Source: Nocardioides rubriscoriae (lineage in GTDB: Bacteria > Actinomycetota > Actinomycetes > Propionibacteriales > Nocardioidaceae). From it: a DNA stretch of 64,000 nucleotides. The stretch lies in contig NZ_VIYJ01000003.1 of NCBI RefSeq assembly GCF_008087085.1, forward strand, positions 124,001-188,000, written 5' to 3'. Under the pieces are notes generated by a model. It did no database searches. It saw nothing but the letters and a program-made list of their open reading frames with translations, and was not told the origin of the DNA. This document shows, piece by piece, positions 53,227 to 61,406 of this stretch. The first letter of the stretch is position 1. Each line of letters opens with the position of its first letter. Position numbers and translations under genes: made by a program.

Positions 53227-53247
53227 CCGTCCGGCTCCGGGCGCGGG

Positions 53248-53817
53248 TCAGGCGGGCTCGAGCAGCAGGCCCCGCAGCCGGTGCAGGCCCTCGCGGGCCA
53301 GCGCCTGAGCGGTGCCGAGGCGCGCGCCGACGAGCACCGCCACCTCGGCGTGGGTGTAGCCGCCGAAGTAGGTGAGCTCGAGGACCTCGCGCTGGGTGTG
53401 GGTGAGCATCGCGAGGGCGCGCAGGACCCGTCGTGCCTCGGGCGTGTCGGGCAGTGTCGTGGGAGGGGTGGCCGCGGGCGCCGACACAGCGGGGTCCCGT
53501 ACGACGACCGGGGTGGGATCGGTCTCCGCGGCGCGCACGGTGTCCACCGCGTGGCGGTGGGCCGTCGCCATCAGCCAGCCCGCGTCGGCCGGGTCCTGGT
53601 CGCCGACGGGGACGGCGTGCCACGCCCGGAGGAAGACCTCGCGGGTGACCTCCTCGGCCAGCACGGGGTCACGCACGATGCGTCGTACGAGCCCGTAGAC
53701 CCGCGACGAGGTCTCGTCGTAGAGACGCACGAAGGGGGCCTCACCTACCCAGCACGAGACGGGCGTCGGGGGACCGGTGGTCGCGTCCCCGCTGGGAGAC
53801 ATGGGTGCGGTGCTCAC
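53248..53817 (-). CDS. ECF sigma factor, SigK-like
   Basis: 189 residues from the GTG at 53817 with AGGAG 6 bp upstream. Region 2: VYGLVRRIVRDPVLAEEVTR with EVFLRAWHAVP; region 4: LTHTQREVLELTYFGGYTHA followed by EVAVLVGARLGTAQALAREG. The order and the AHRHAVDTVRAAE segment match SigK/SigL-type ECF factors, usually held by an RskA membrane anti-sigma factor. No anti-sigma gene is beside it, which is unusual. The long linker between regions 2 and 4 is Pro/Ala/Thr-rich. Confidence 0.82.
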   Translation of the reverse strand: MSTAPMSPSGDATTGPPTPVSCWVGEAPFVRLYDETSSRVYGLVRRIVRDPVLAEEVTREVFLRAWHAVPVGDQDPADAGWLMATAHRHAVDTVRAAETDPTPVVVRDPAVSAPAATPPTTLPDTPEARRVLRALAMLTHTQREVLELTYFGGYTHAEVAVLVGARLGTAQALAREGLHRLRGLLLEPA

Positions 53818-53965
53818 GACGTGCTCCTGGTGGTCACCGCGTGCAAGCCGGGCAGGCCGGCCTTGCGCGGGGTTTGGGGAAAGGGGTGGAGGACACAGGC
53901 AGACAGAGAGAAGTCGTGCGAGCAACCGCCCCATCGCCGATCACCACGAACCATCGACAGAGATC

Positions 53966-54683
53966 CTAGACCGTACGACGGGCCTCCCGCTCACCCTTGG
54001 CCCGATTGGTCGTGAGGTCACGCGCGGCGTCGCGACCGAGGCGTCTGGTCGCCCGGGCGTCGGTGGCCGCCCCCACGACGCCACCGAACAGCGGGATCCG
54101 CTTGCCGACCACGGTCGCCAGCTGCTTGCCCCCGAGGAACCCCACCAGCGTCGCCGCGACCTGCGCGGACACCCGCTGCATCGTCTGCGGACCGGTGCCC
54201 CCGCCTTCGGCGAGCCAGCGCGTTGCCGGGCAGGTCTCGCGAGCGGACCAGGCGTTCGGTCTCGTCGTGGCCCAGGAGCGTCACGAGCACCGCAGCGCGC
54301 ACGCCCGGGTCGGTGAGGTCGTGGCCGTGCAGTCGCGCGATGGCCGCGTGCAGCCGCAGCTGCACCAGCACCAGACCGACCACGTTGGCCGGGATCGACA
54401 CGGCCAGGGTGATCAGCCCGCCGATGTTGGTCACGAACCCCTGGGCGCCCGAGAGACGTGTGTGCGAGCGCACGACGACGGCGACGGCGCGGTCGACGTC
54501 GCCCCCGGCCTCGGCGAGCGCGTGGTCGGCCACCTCCGCCGCGCTCGCGAACGGGCCGATGCCCGCGACGGCGACGTCGAGCACCTTCTGCAGGAAGCCG
54601 GCGGTGAAGCCCGGGGCGATCGTGCCGATGCGGGGGGCCAGGAGGAAGCCGCCACGTCGGGAGAGAGAACCGAGGAGACCCAT
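53966..54683 (-). pseudogene. EcsC-family gene with one frameshift
   Basis: From the ATG at 54683 the frame reads as an EcsC-family protein: GFLLAPRIGTIAPGFTAGFL, VDRAVAVVVRSHTRLSGAQG, VTNIGGLITLAVSIPANVVG and LLGHDETERLVRSRDLPGNA. Near 54208-54214 the match passes to another frame, which continues EGGGTGPQTMQRVSAQVAAT, LVGFLGGKQLATVVGKRIPL and FGGVVGAATDARATRR to a stop at 53966. One base gained (or two lost) restores a full protein of about 238 residues. A CACGCT hexamer lies 6 bp before the ATG. Error or genuine loss cannot be separated here. Confidence 0.8.
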
Positions 54684-54749
54684 GGCGCAAGCGTGCCGGG
54701 CCCGCGCACCGCGGCGTACACCGCTGCGGGCGGGTGGGCCCCTCTCCTC

Positions 54750-57700
54750 TCAGACGTTGCGCCGGTACTGCCCGCCCACCTCGAAGAACGCCTCGGTGAC
54801 CTGCCCGAGGCTGCAGACCCGCGCCGCGTCCATGAGGACGGCGAACACGTTGTCGTCCGACGTGGCCGCGGCTTTCAGGCGCGTGAGCGCCTCCTCGGCC
54901 TCGGTGGCGTGCTCGGCCTGGAAGGCGCGGACCTTCTGCAGCTGACCGGCCTTCTCCTCGTCGGTGGCCCGGGCCAGCTCGACGTGGGCCGGGGTGCCGT
55001 CACCGGCGTCGGGCTTGAGGAACGTGTTGACGCCGACGATGGGCAGCGAGCCGTCGTGCTTGCGGTGCTCGTAGAGCATCGACTCGTCCTGGATGCGGCC
55101 GCGCTGGTAGCCGGTCTCCATCGCGCCGAGCACGCCGCCGCGCTCGCTGATCGCCTCGAACTCGGTGAGCACGGCCTCCTCGACGAGGTCGGTGAGCTGG
55201 TCGACGATGTAGGAGCCCTGGAGCGGGTTCTCGTTCATCGCCAGGCCCCACTCGCGGTTGATGATCAGCTGGATCGCGAGCGCGCGGCGTACGGACTCCT
55301 CGGAGGGGGTCGTGACGGCCTCGTCGTAGGCGTTGGTGTGCAGGCTGTTGGCGTTGTCGTAGATCGCGATGAGCGCCTGCAAGGTGGTGCGGATGTCGTT
55401 GAAGTCCATCTCCTGCGCGTGCAGCGAGCGGCCCGACGTCTGCACGTGGTACTTCAGCTTCTGCGAGCGCTCGCCCGCGCCGTAACGGTCGCGCATCGTG
55501 ACCGCCCAGATGCGGCGGGCGACGCGGCCGATCACGGTGTACTCGGGGTCCATGCCGTTGGAGAAGAAGAACGACAGGTTGGGCGCGAAGTCGTCGATGT
55601 CGAGCCCGCGGGCGAGGTAGGACTCGACGTAGGTGAACGCGTTGGCGAGCGTGAACGCCAGCTGGCTCAGGGGGTTGGCCCCGGCCTCGGCGATGTGGTA
55701 GCCGGAGATCGAGACGGAGTAGAAGTTGCGCACCTGGTGCTGGATGAACCACTCCTGGATGTCGGCCATCATCCGCAGCGAGAACTCCGTGGAGAACAGG
55801 CAGGTGTTCTGGCCCTGGTCCTCCTTGAGGATGTCGGCCTGCACGGTGCCGCGCACAGTGGCCAGCGCGGTCGCCTCGTCGACGCCCTTCTCGCGGGCCT
55901 GGTCGAGCACGGTGTTGAGGAAGAACGCCAGCACCGTCGGGGCGGGGCCGTTGATGGTCATCGACACCGACGTCGTCGGCGACAGCAGGTCGAAGCCGTC
56001 GTAGAGGATCTTCATGTCGTCGAGGGTGGCCACCGAGACGCCGGAGGTGCCGACCTTTCCGTAGATGTCGGGGCGCTCGTCGGGGTCGCGTCCGTAGAGC
56101 GTCACCGAGTCGAACGCCGTCGAGAGCCGGGTCGCCTCGCCGTCGGCGGAGAGCACCTTGAAGCGGCGGTTGGTGCGGGCCGGGTCACCCTCGCCGGCGA
56201 ACATCCGCGCGGGGTCCTCGCCCTCGCGCTTGAACGGGAAGACCCCGGCGGTGAAGGGGAAGTGGCCCGGGAGGTTCTCGCGCCGCCAGTAGCGGACCAG
56301 CTCGCCGTGGTCGTCGTACGACGGGAGCGCGACGCGGGGGATCTTGTTGCCGCTGAGCGACTCGCGGGTCAGCGACGTGCGGATCTCCTTGTCACGCACG
56401 ACCACGACCTGCTCGTCGCCGGAGTAGGACTCCACGACCGACGGCCACGCGTCGAGCTGGTCGCGCACGGTGCGGGGGAGCGCCTCGCGGGCCTCGGCGA
56501 GGAGCCGGTCGACCTCGTCGCGCGACTCGAGCTCGGCGGCGACGGCCTCGAGCCGCTGCACGCGGCGCGCCTGGGCGACGAGCTCGTCGGTGGTCGCGTG
56601 GTAGGCGCGGACGGTGGCGGCGATCTCGGCGAGGTAGCGGACCCGGTCGCCGGGGATCGTGGGGTGGATCTCGGTGGAGACCTTGCCCTCGACGGGCTTG
56701 ATCGCGCCCTCGTCGACGGGCAGGCCGTGCTCGGCCAGGAGGTCGCGCAGGTGCTGGTAGAGGGCGGTCACCCCGTCGTCGTCGAAGCGCGCCGCGGAGG
56801 TGCCGAAGACCGGCATGTCGCCGGGCTGCTGGCCGAAGGCCTCGCGGTTGCGGACCAGCTGGCGACCGACGTCGCGCAGGGCGTCGGCGGCGCCGCGGCG
56901 CTCGAACTTGTTGATGGCCACGACGTCGGCGAAGTCGAGCATGTCGATCTTCTCCAGCTGGGAGGCCGCGCCGAACTCGGGCGTCATGACGTACATGGAG
57001 GCGTCGACGAACGGCACGATGGCCGCGTCGCCCTGGCCGATGCCGGGGGTCTCGACGACGACGAGGTCGAAGCCGGCGGCCTTGAGGATGTCGATGACGT
57101 CGGGCAGGCACTCGGGAAGCTCGTGGGCGCCGCGGGTGGCCAGGGAGCGGAAGTAGACGCGGTCGCCGTCGAGGGAGTTCATCCGGATCCGGTCGCCGAG
57201 CAGGGCTCCGCCGCCCTTGCGGCGGGTCGGGTCGACCGCGACCACCGCGATGCGCAGCTTGTCGTGCTGGTCGACGCGGAAGCGGCGGACCAGCTCGTCG
57301 GTCAGCGACGACTTGCCCGAGCCGCCGGTGCCGGTGATGCCGAACGCCGGGGTGGTCGACCGGGCGGCGGCCGCGCGGACCGCGGCGAGCACGTCGTCGC
57401 CGAGCCGGCCCTGCTCGGCCCCGGTGATCGCCCGCGCGATCGCCGTACGATCGCCGCTGAGGACCTGCTCGGCGCTCACCTGGCGCCCTACCTCGGGATC
57501 GGCCCACAGGTCGAGGTCGCAGTCGCGGACCACCGAGTTGATCATGCCGGCCAGGCCCATGCGCTGGCCGTCCTCGGGGCTGAAGATCGTGACACCGCTG
57601 TTGCGCAGGCGGGTGATCTCGTCGTGGACGATCACGCCACCGCCACCGCCGACGACCCGCACGTGACCGGCGCCGCGCTCGCGCAGCGACTCGACGAGGT

Positions 57701-57938
57701 ACTCGAAGTACTCGATGTGGCCGCCCTGGTAGGACGACACCGCGACGCCCTGCACGTCCTCCTCGAGCGCCGCGTCGACGACCTCCTGCACGGAGCGGTT
57801 GTGGCCGAGGTGGATCACCTCGCAGCCCTGGCTCTGGAAGATCCGCCGCATGATGTTGATCGAGGCGTCGTGGCCGTCGAACAGGCTCGAGGCGGTCACC
57901 AGCCGGACGGGGTTGGTGGGGACGTAGAGCTCGGCCAC
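54750..57938 (-). CDS. icmF: Fused isobutyryl-CoA mutase IcmF
   Basis: 1062 residues from a GTG at 57938 with AGGAG 6 bp upstream. Order: B12-binding domain with SLFDGHDASINIM (DGHD at 21-24, His23 the lower cobalt ligand); MeaB-like G-protein with P-loop GITGTGGSGKSS (200-211) and NKFERRG; then the radical mutase barrel (GTSGVSVATLDDMKILYDGF, STEFSLRMMADIQEW, YHVQTSGRSLHAQEMDFND). IcmF interconverts isobutyryl-CoA and n-butyryl-CoA (and pivalyl/isovaleryl-CoA) and carries its own repair GTPase. It is monocistronic, with a two-site operator just upstream. Confidence 0.95.
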   Translation of the reverse strand: MAELYVPTNPVRLVTASSLFDGHDASINIMRRIFQSQGCEVIHLGHNRSVQEVVDAALEEDVQGVAVSSYQGGHIEYFEYLVESLRERGAGHVRVVGGGGGVIVHDEITRLRNSGVTIFSPEDGQRMGLAGMINSVVRDCDLDLWADPEVGRQVSAEQVLSGDRTAIARAITGAEQGRLGDDVLAAVRAAAARSTTPAFGITGTGGSGKSSLTDELVRRFRVDQHDKLRIAVVAVDPTRRKGGGALLGDRIRMNSLDGDRVYFRSLATRGAHELPECLPDVIDILKAAGFDLVVVETPGIGQGDAAIVPFVDASMYVMTPEFGAASQLEKIDMLDFADVVAINKFERRGAADALRDVGRQLVRNREAFGQQPGDMPVFGTSAARFDDDGVTALYQHLRDLLAEHGLPVDEGAIKPVEGKVSTEIHPTIPGDRVRYLAEIAATVRAYHATTDELVAQARRVQRLEAVAAELESRDEVDRLLAEAREALPRTVRDQLDAWPSVVESYSGDEQVVVVRDKEIRTSLTRESLSGNKIPRVALPSYDDHGELVRYWRRENLPGHFPFTAGVFPFKREGEDPARMFAGEGDPARTNRRFKVLSADGEATRLSTAFDSVTLYGRDPDERPDIYGKVGTSGVSVATLDDMKILYDGFDLLSPTTSVSMTINGPAPTVLAFFLNTVLDQAREKGVDEATALATVRGTVQADILKEDQGQNTCLFSTEFSLRMMADIQEWFIQHQVRNFYSVSISGYHIAEAGANPLSQLAFTLANAFTYVESYLARGLDIDDFAPNLSFFFSNGMDPEYTVIGRVARRIWAVTMRDRYGAGERSQKLKYHVQTSGRSLHAQEMDFNDIRTTLQALIAIYDNANSLHTNAYDEAVTTPSEESVRRALAIQLIINREWGLAMNENPLQGSYIVDQLTDLVEEAVLTEFEAISERGGVLGAMETGYQRGRIQDESMLYEHRKHDGSLPIVGVNTFLKPDAGDGTPAHVELARATDEEKAGQLQKVRAFQAEHATEAEEALTRLKAAATSDDNVFAVLMDAARVCSLGQVTEAFFEVGGQYRRNV

Positions 57939-57967
57939 GGGGCACTCCTGATCGGCGGGCGACACAA

Positions 57968-58008
57968 CTGGTTGGACTTCCAACCAGATTAGTCGGACTT
58001 CCAACCAG
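57968..58008. promoter_or_regulatory. Two-site operator upstream of icmF
   Basis: Palindrome CTGGTTGGACTTCCAACCAG (57968-57987; 9-bp arms around CT). A second copy of its right part, GGACTTCCAACCAG, begins at 57995, exactly 21 bp (two helical turns) after the first at 57974; its left arm is degenerate. A TetR or similar dimer pair could bind the same DNA face. No regulator gene is adjacent. Confidence 0.7.
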
Positions 58009-58106
58009 TTGCCACCCCTCGGCCGAACCCGCGGCCGATCCAGGCGGCTGTCCACAGGCTCGGTGGACCGGTGTTTGCGCCCGGGGTCGTCGGGCAGCAC
58101 GGCGCC

Positions 58107-58616
58107 ATGAGATACCGACGCCGTACCGGGCAGGCCGGTGACCCGTTCTGGGACGAGGTGGTCCGTCGCCACCCCGGCCTGACCCCCGTCCTCCTCGCGC
58201 CGCCCCCACCGGGCCTCCCGGTGCCGGCGGGTGAGCCCGTCGCCGACGCCGACGCCGAGCGGGCTCGCGACGAGACCGCCGCCCTGGTCCGGTCGCTGTG
58301 CGCGGGCCTCGGCGCCGACGAGCCGGTGGGCCGGCCACGGCTGCGGCCCGGCCGGTCGCGCTCGACCGTGGAGGCGGCCGCGACCGTGGTCGTGCGCGAC
58401 CGGCCCGACGGCCCCGCCCAGCTGGCGCGGGTCGCGGAGGCGCTGGACGGCTGGGACCTCACCTGCACGCCCGGCCGCGTCGAGCGGCTGGAGGCCCGGC
58501 TCGGCCCGCGCGCGGTCGAGGCGTCGTACGTCGGCGGGGTGCTGGTGGTCACCGTCGTGTCGGCCCCGCTGGCGGTCACGCGCGATCAGTCCCGGCGGCT
58601 GCGAGCCCGGTCATGA
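58107..58616 (+). CDS. Unknown protein, first gene of the WXG100-like/DUF1023 operon
   Basis: 169 residues from the ATG at 58107. The N-terminus DPFWDEVVRRHPGLTPVLL is followed by a Pro-rich stretch, then alternating strands (VEAAATVVVRDRPDGPAQLA, VEASYVGGVLVVTVVSAPLA). No signal peptide or membrane segment. No family recognised. Its last codons overlap the start of the next gene by 4 bp, so it belongs to the four-gene unit to 61217. Confidence 0.65.
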   Translation: MRYRRRTGQAGDPFWDEVVRRHPGLTPVLLAPPPPGLPVPAGEPVADADAERARDETAALVRSLCAGLGADEPVGRPRLRPGRSRSTVEAAATVVVRDRPDGPAQLARVAEALDGWDLTCTPGRVERLEARLGPRAVEASYVGGVLVVTVVSAPLAVTRDQSRRLRARS

Positions 58617-58921
58617 CCGAGCTCGCCGTCAGCTACGAGCAGGTCGGGCGCGCGGCCCGCGCGTGGGACGAGCAGCACGTCGACCTCGTCGCGGCCTCGA
58701 CCCAGGTCGCCGACGCCCCACCGCTCGGGTTCTCGCCGCGGGTCGCGGTCGTCGCGCTCCTCTTCCGGTTGCGGTGGGCCGAGCACCTGTCCGACCTGGG
58801 CGAGGAGTCCGAGGTCCGCGCCGACGGGTTGCGCGACGCGCTGCGCGACTACCTCGACTCCGACGAGACGTCGGTCGTGGCGTCGTGGCTGCTGCAGGGC
58901 CTGCTCGAGGAGCACCGGTGA
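58613..58921 (+). CDS. WXG100-like small helical protein, candidate type VII secretion substrate
   Basis: 102 residues, predicted helix-turn-helix pair: SYEQVGRAARAWDEQHVDLV and LRWAEHLSDLGEESEVRADG. Length fits the WXG100 family; the WXG turn itself is absent, but the end DYLDSDE satisfies the YXXXD/E secretion signal. It overlaps both neighbours by 4 bp. In related actinobacteria such proteins pair with a larger effector encoded next to them. No ecc secretion genes are in the window. Confidence 0.6.
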   Translation: MTELAVSYEQVGRAARAWDEQHVDLVAASTQVADAPPLGFSPRVAVVALLFRLRWAEHLSDLGEESEVRADGLRDALRDYLDSDETSVVASWLLQGLLEEHR

Positions 58922-60699
58922 CGGCCGTCCCGCTCCCGCCGTTCCCGCGGCCGTTGCGGCGGCTGAGCGTCGACGCGTCCCCCATCGCCGACTTCGCCAC
59001 CGGGCTGCTCGCCGCCTCGGCGCGGCTCGACGACACCGGCGAGCTCGCCCGCGGCGCCGGTCGGCTGCTGGACTGGGTGGGGGTCGCGGCCGAGACCTAC
59101 CGCGGCCTTCTCGCGCCGTACGGGCACCGCGCCGACGCGATGTCGCTGGCCCTGCGCGGGGTGGCCCGGCGGGTCGACGACCACGGCGACCGGATGGCGC
59201 GGCTGCGCGCCGAGCTCGACGACCTGGGTGCCGCCAATCGCGCGCTGGTCGACGAGACCTTCGTCCTGGTCGACGACGTCCGCGCGTTCCACGCCCGGGA
59301 GTCGCTGCTGGGCGCCGCGGCGCTCGCCGAGCTGCGGCACCGGTCGGCCGACCTCACCCGCCGGGTCCACGCCCTCGACGCCCGGCAGGACCGTTGGTGG
59401 ACCCGGGTCGGTGCCGAGGAGCAGGCGATGATCGACGCGTTCACCCGGGTCCTCGAGGTCGAGCAGGCCGAGTCCCGCTACGGCGGCGCCGCCGACCCGG
59501 CCGACGCGGCCCTCGCGACCAGACCAGGCCCCGACGCCGGGCCGGGCGAGGTGCTGGCCTGGTGGCGTGGCCTGACCCGGGCGCAACGACTGGCCCTGGT
59601 CGCGGCGGCGCCGGGCGCGATCGGCGACCTCGACGGCGTCCCGGCGGTCGACCGTGACGCCGCCAACCGTGTCCGGCTCAGCCGCGACCTGGCCACGCTG
59701 CGACACCTCGAGGACCTCGGCCAGCTCACCCTCCGCGAGCGTGAGACCCTCGACAACGCCGAGGCGGTCGAGGAGGCGCTCGACCGCCACTCCCACGACG
59801 TCGACGCCCACGGCCACCGCGTCCCGGTGCTGCTGTGGATCTACGACCCGGGCGCCTACGTGCAGGACGACGGCGGGGTCGACGGCCGGGTCGCCGTCGC
59901 GGTCGGTGACCCCGACACCGCCGACGCCGTGGCGATCAACGTGCCGGGCATCAAGACCGAGGCCGACGACATCGGCACCTACACCGACCGGGCGTGGGAG
60001 CTGCACCAGGCCGCCACGACCGCCGACCCCGACCGTGACTACGCCAGCATCGCCTGGATCGGCTACGACGCCCCGGCCGAGGTCGACGGCGTCGACGCCG
60101 CGCGGACCGCGGCCTCGGCCGGTGCGGCCCACCACGGCGGCGCGCTGCTCGCGGAGTCGATCGACGGCCTGCGCGCCGTGCGTGGCAGCGACGCCGACAT
60201 CGTCCCGATCGGCCACTCCTACGGGTCAGTCGCCCTCGGGGCCGCGCTGTCCGAGCACCACGTCGACGTCGACCGGGCGGTCGCGGTCGGCAGCCCCGGC
60301 CTCGGCGAGGGCATCGACGACGTCGGCGACCTCGACGTCCCCCGGGGTCAGCTCTACGTCGGGCAGAACCACGACGATGCGGTCGCGGGCCTCGGCCAGA
60401 ACGGCGCCCTCGGTCTCGGGGGCCTCGGCCACGGCCAGGACCCGGCCGACGACGGCTTCGGCGGCGTACGGTTCCAGGCCAACGCCGGGCCGGGCCACGA
60501 CGACCACTCCGGCTACTACGACAACGACAGTGAGTCGCTGCACAACCTCGGCGAGATCCTCGCCGGCCACGACCCGACCCTCGCCGGGTCGGTCCACGAC
60601 CCGTGGTGGGGACCGGCCCTCGACCCGGAGGACCAGGCGCCCTCCGACCTCTACGACACCGACGGCGACGGCGACACCGACGGGATCCCGCGACGATGA
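58918..60699 (+). CDS. DUF1023 alpha/beta hydrolase with N-terminal helical domain
   Basis: 593 residues from a GTG overlapping the previous stop. Residues about 15-190 are helical and WXG100/EspA-like in length and composition (IADFATGLLAASARLDDTGE, LARGAGRLLDWVGVAAETYR). The C-terminal DUF1023 domain has the nucleophile elbow IGHSYGSVALGAAL with Ser434, VAINVPGIKTEADDIGTYTD before it, and His in DPTLAGSVHDPWWG or nearby. The layout helical targeting domain plus enzyme, coupled to a WXG100-like gene and a lipoprotein gene, suggests an exported hydrolase or toxin. The substrate is unknown. Confidence 0.8.
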   Translation: MTAVPLPPFPRPLRRLSVDASPIADFATGLLAASARLDDTGELARGAGRLLDWVGVAAETYRGLLAPYGHRADAMSLALRGVARRVDDHGDRMARLRAELDDLGAANRALVDETFVLVDDVRAFHARESLLGAAALAELRHRSADLTRRVHALDARQDRWWTRVGAEEQAMIDAFTRVLEVEQAESRYGGAADPADAALATRPGPDAGPGEVLAWWRGLTRAQRLALVAAAPGAIGDLDGVPAVDRDAANRVRLSRDLATLRHLEDLGQLTLRERETLDNAEAVEEALDRHSHDVDAHGHRVPVLLWIYDPGAYVQDDGGVDGRVAVAVGDPDTADAVAINVPGIKTEADDIGTYTDRAWELHQAATTADPDRDYASIAWIGYDAPAEVDGVDAARTAASAGAAHHGGALLAESIDGLRAVRGSDADIVPIGHSYGSVALGAALSEHHVDVDRAVAVGSPGLGEGIDDVGDLDVPRGQLYVGQNHDDAVAGLGQNGALGLGGLGHGQDPADDGFGGVRFQANAGPGHDDHSGYYDNDSESLHNLGEILAGHDPTLAGSVHDPWWGPALDPEDQAPSDLYDTDGDGDTDGIPRR

Positions 60700-61217
60700 G
60701 GACGCTCCCCGCCGTGCTGCTCACGCTGCTGCTGCTCACAGGGTGCGGCCGGCCCGACGACGCCACGCTCACCGAGCCCGACCAGTACGCCGACTACCTG
60801 CTGTCCCGCGACCAGGCCCGCCGCGCCGTCCCCGAGCTCGCCGCGGCGATCGGCGAGGCGCTCGGCGGCCGCGTCGACCTCCTCGGTGCCGGGCCCGAGG
60901 GCTGCCGCTTCCGCGCCGACGAGACCACCGCCTACGACTACGCCGTCACCGCCACGATCGTCGGCACCCGCCCCGACCCCGACCTGGCCACCGTGGTCGC
61001 GCTCCTGCAGGGCCACGGGTGGACGCTCACCGAGCAGCCCCACCTCGACCGGGGTCGCCAGCGCCTCAGTGCCGCCCGCGCAGGCCTGAGCGTCGGCCTC
61101 ACCGAAGGGGACCCGCGCTCGCGGCTCGTGCTGCGCTCGGGCGGCACCTGCTTCGCCGTCCCCGCCGGCGACCGCGAGTCCCTGCTCGGCCTCGACGAGG
61201 ACCTGTCCGTCCGGTGA
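60696..61217 (+). CDS. Small lipoprotein ending the DUF1023 operon
   Basis: 173 residues, start overlapping the hydrolase stop by 4 bp. The signal LLTLLLLTGCGRP has a perfect lipobox LTGC with Cys17. The mature part has strand-rich segments and one further Cys pair (GCRFRAD and GTCFAVP) that could form a disulfide outside the cell. Position directly after a putative exported enzyme would suit an immunity or anchoring role, but this is only context. No family recognised. Confidence 0.7.
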   Translation: MRTLPAVLLTLLLLTGCGRPDDATLTEPDQYADYLLSRDQARRAVPELAAAIGEALGGRVDLLGAGPEGCRFRADETTAYDYAVTATIVGTRPDPDLATVVALLQGHGWTLTEQPHLDRGRQRLSAARAGLSVGLTEGDPRSRLVLRSGGTCFAVPAGDRESLLGLDEDLSVR

Positions 61218-61226
61218 CGGGCGCAC

Positions 61227-61266
61227 GGTGGTCGAGGAGGTCGCCCGCGACCGTCTCGAGACCACC
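61227..61266. repeat. Third copy of the 36-bp hairpin element family
   Basis: GGTGGTCGAGGAGGTCGC and GCGACCGTCTCGAGACCACC form a 40-bp element. The outer part matches the copies at 37782-37901, while the inner stem is GGTCGC/GCGACC, different from both. It lies 10 bp after the lipoprotein gene. Confidence 0.75.
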
Positions 61267-61406
61267 CCAGCCGCACCTGGGCACCTTCTCGACCACGGGT
61301 CCCGCGGGGCCGGGCCGGGTGCCCCGTAGGTCACGGTGGTCGCCGCCGAGGCGCGCCCGCCCGACACCCCTACCCCTCGGCCGACCCACCGTGATGGAGT
61401 CGTCCC

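Noticed and set aside
53997..57992. Very long plus-strand open frame (over 1300 codons) antisense to icmF
   Set aside because: It mirrors icmF codon for codon; its translation is rich in Val/Gly/Asp/His with no motif, as expected when high-GC third positions remove stops on the other strand.
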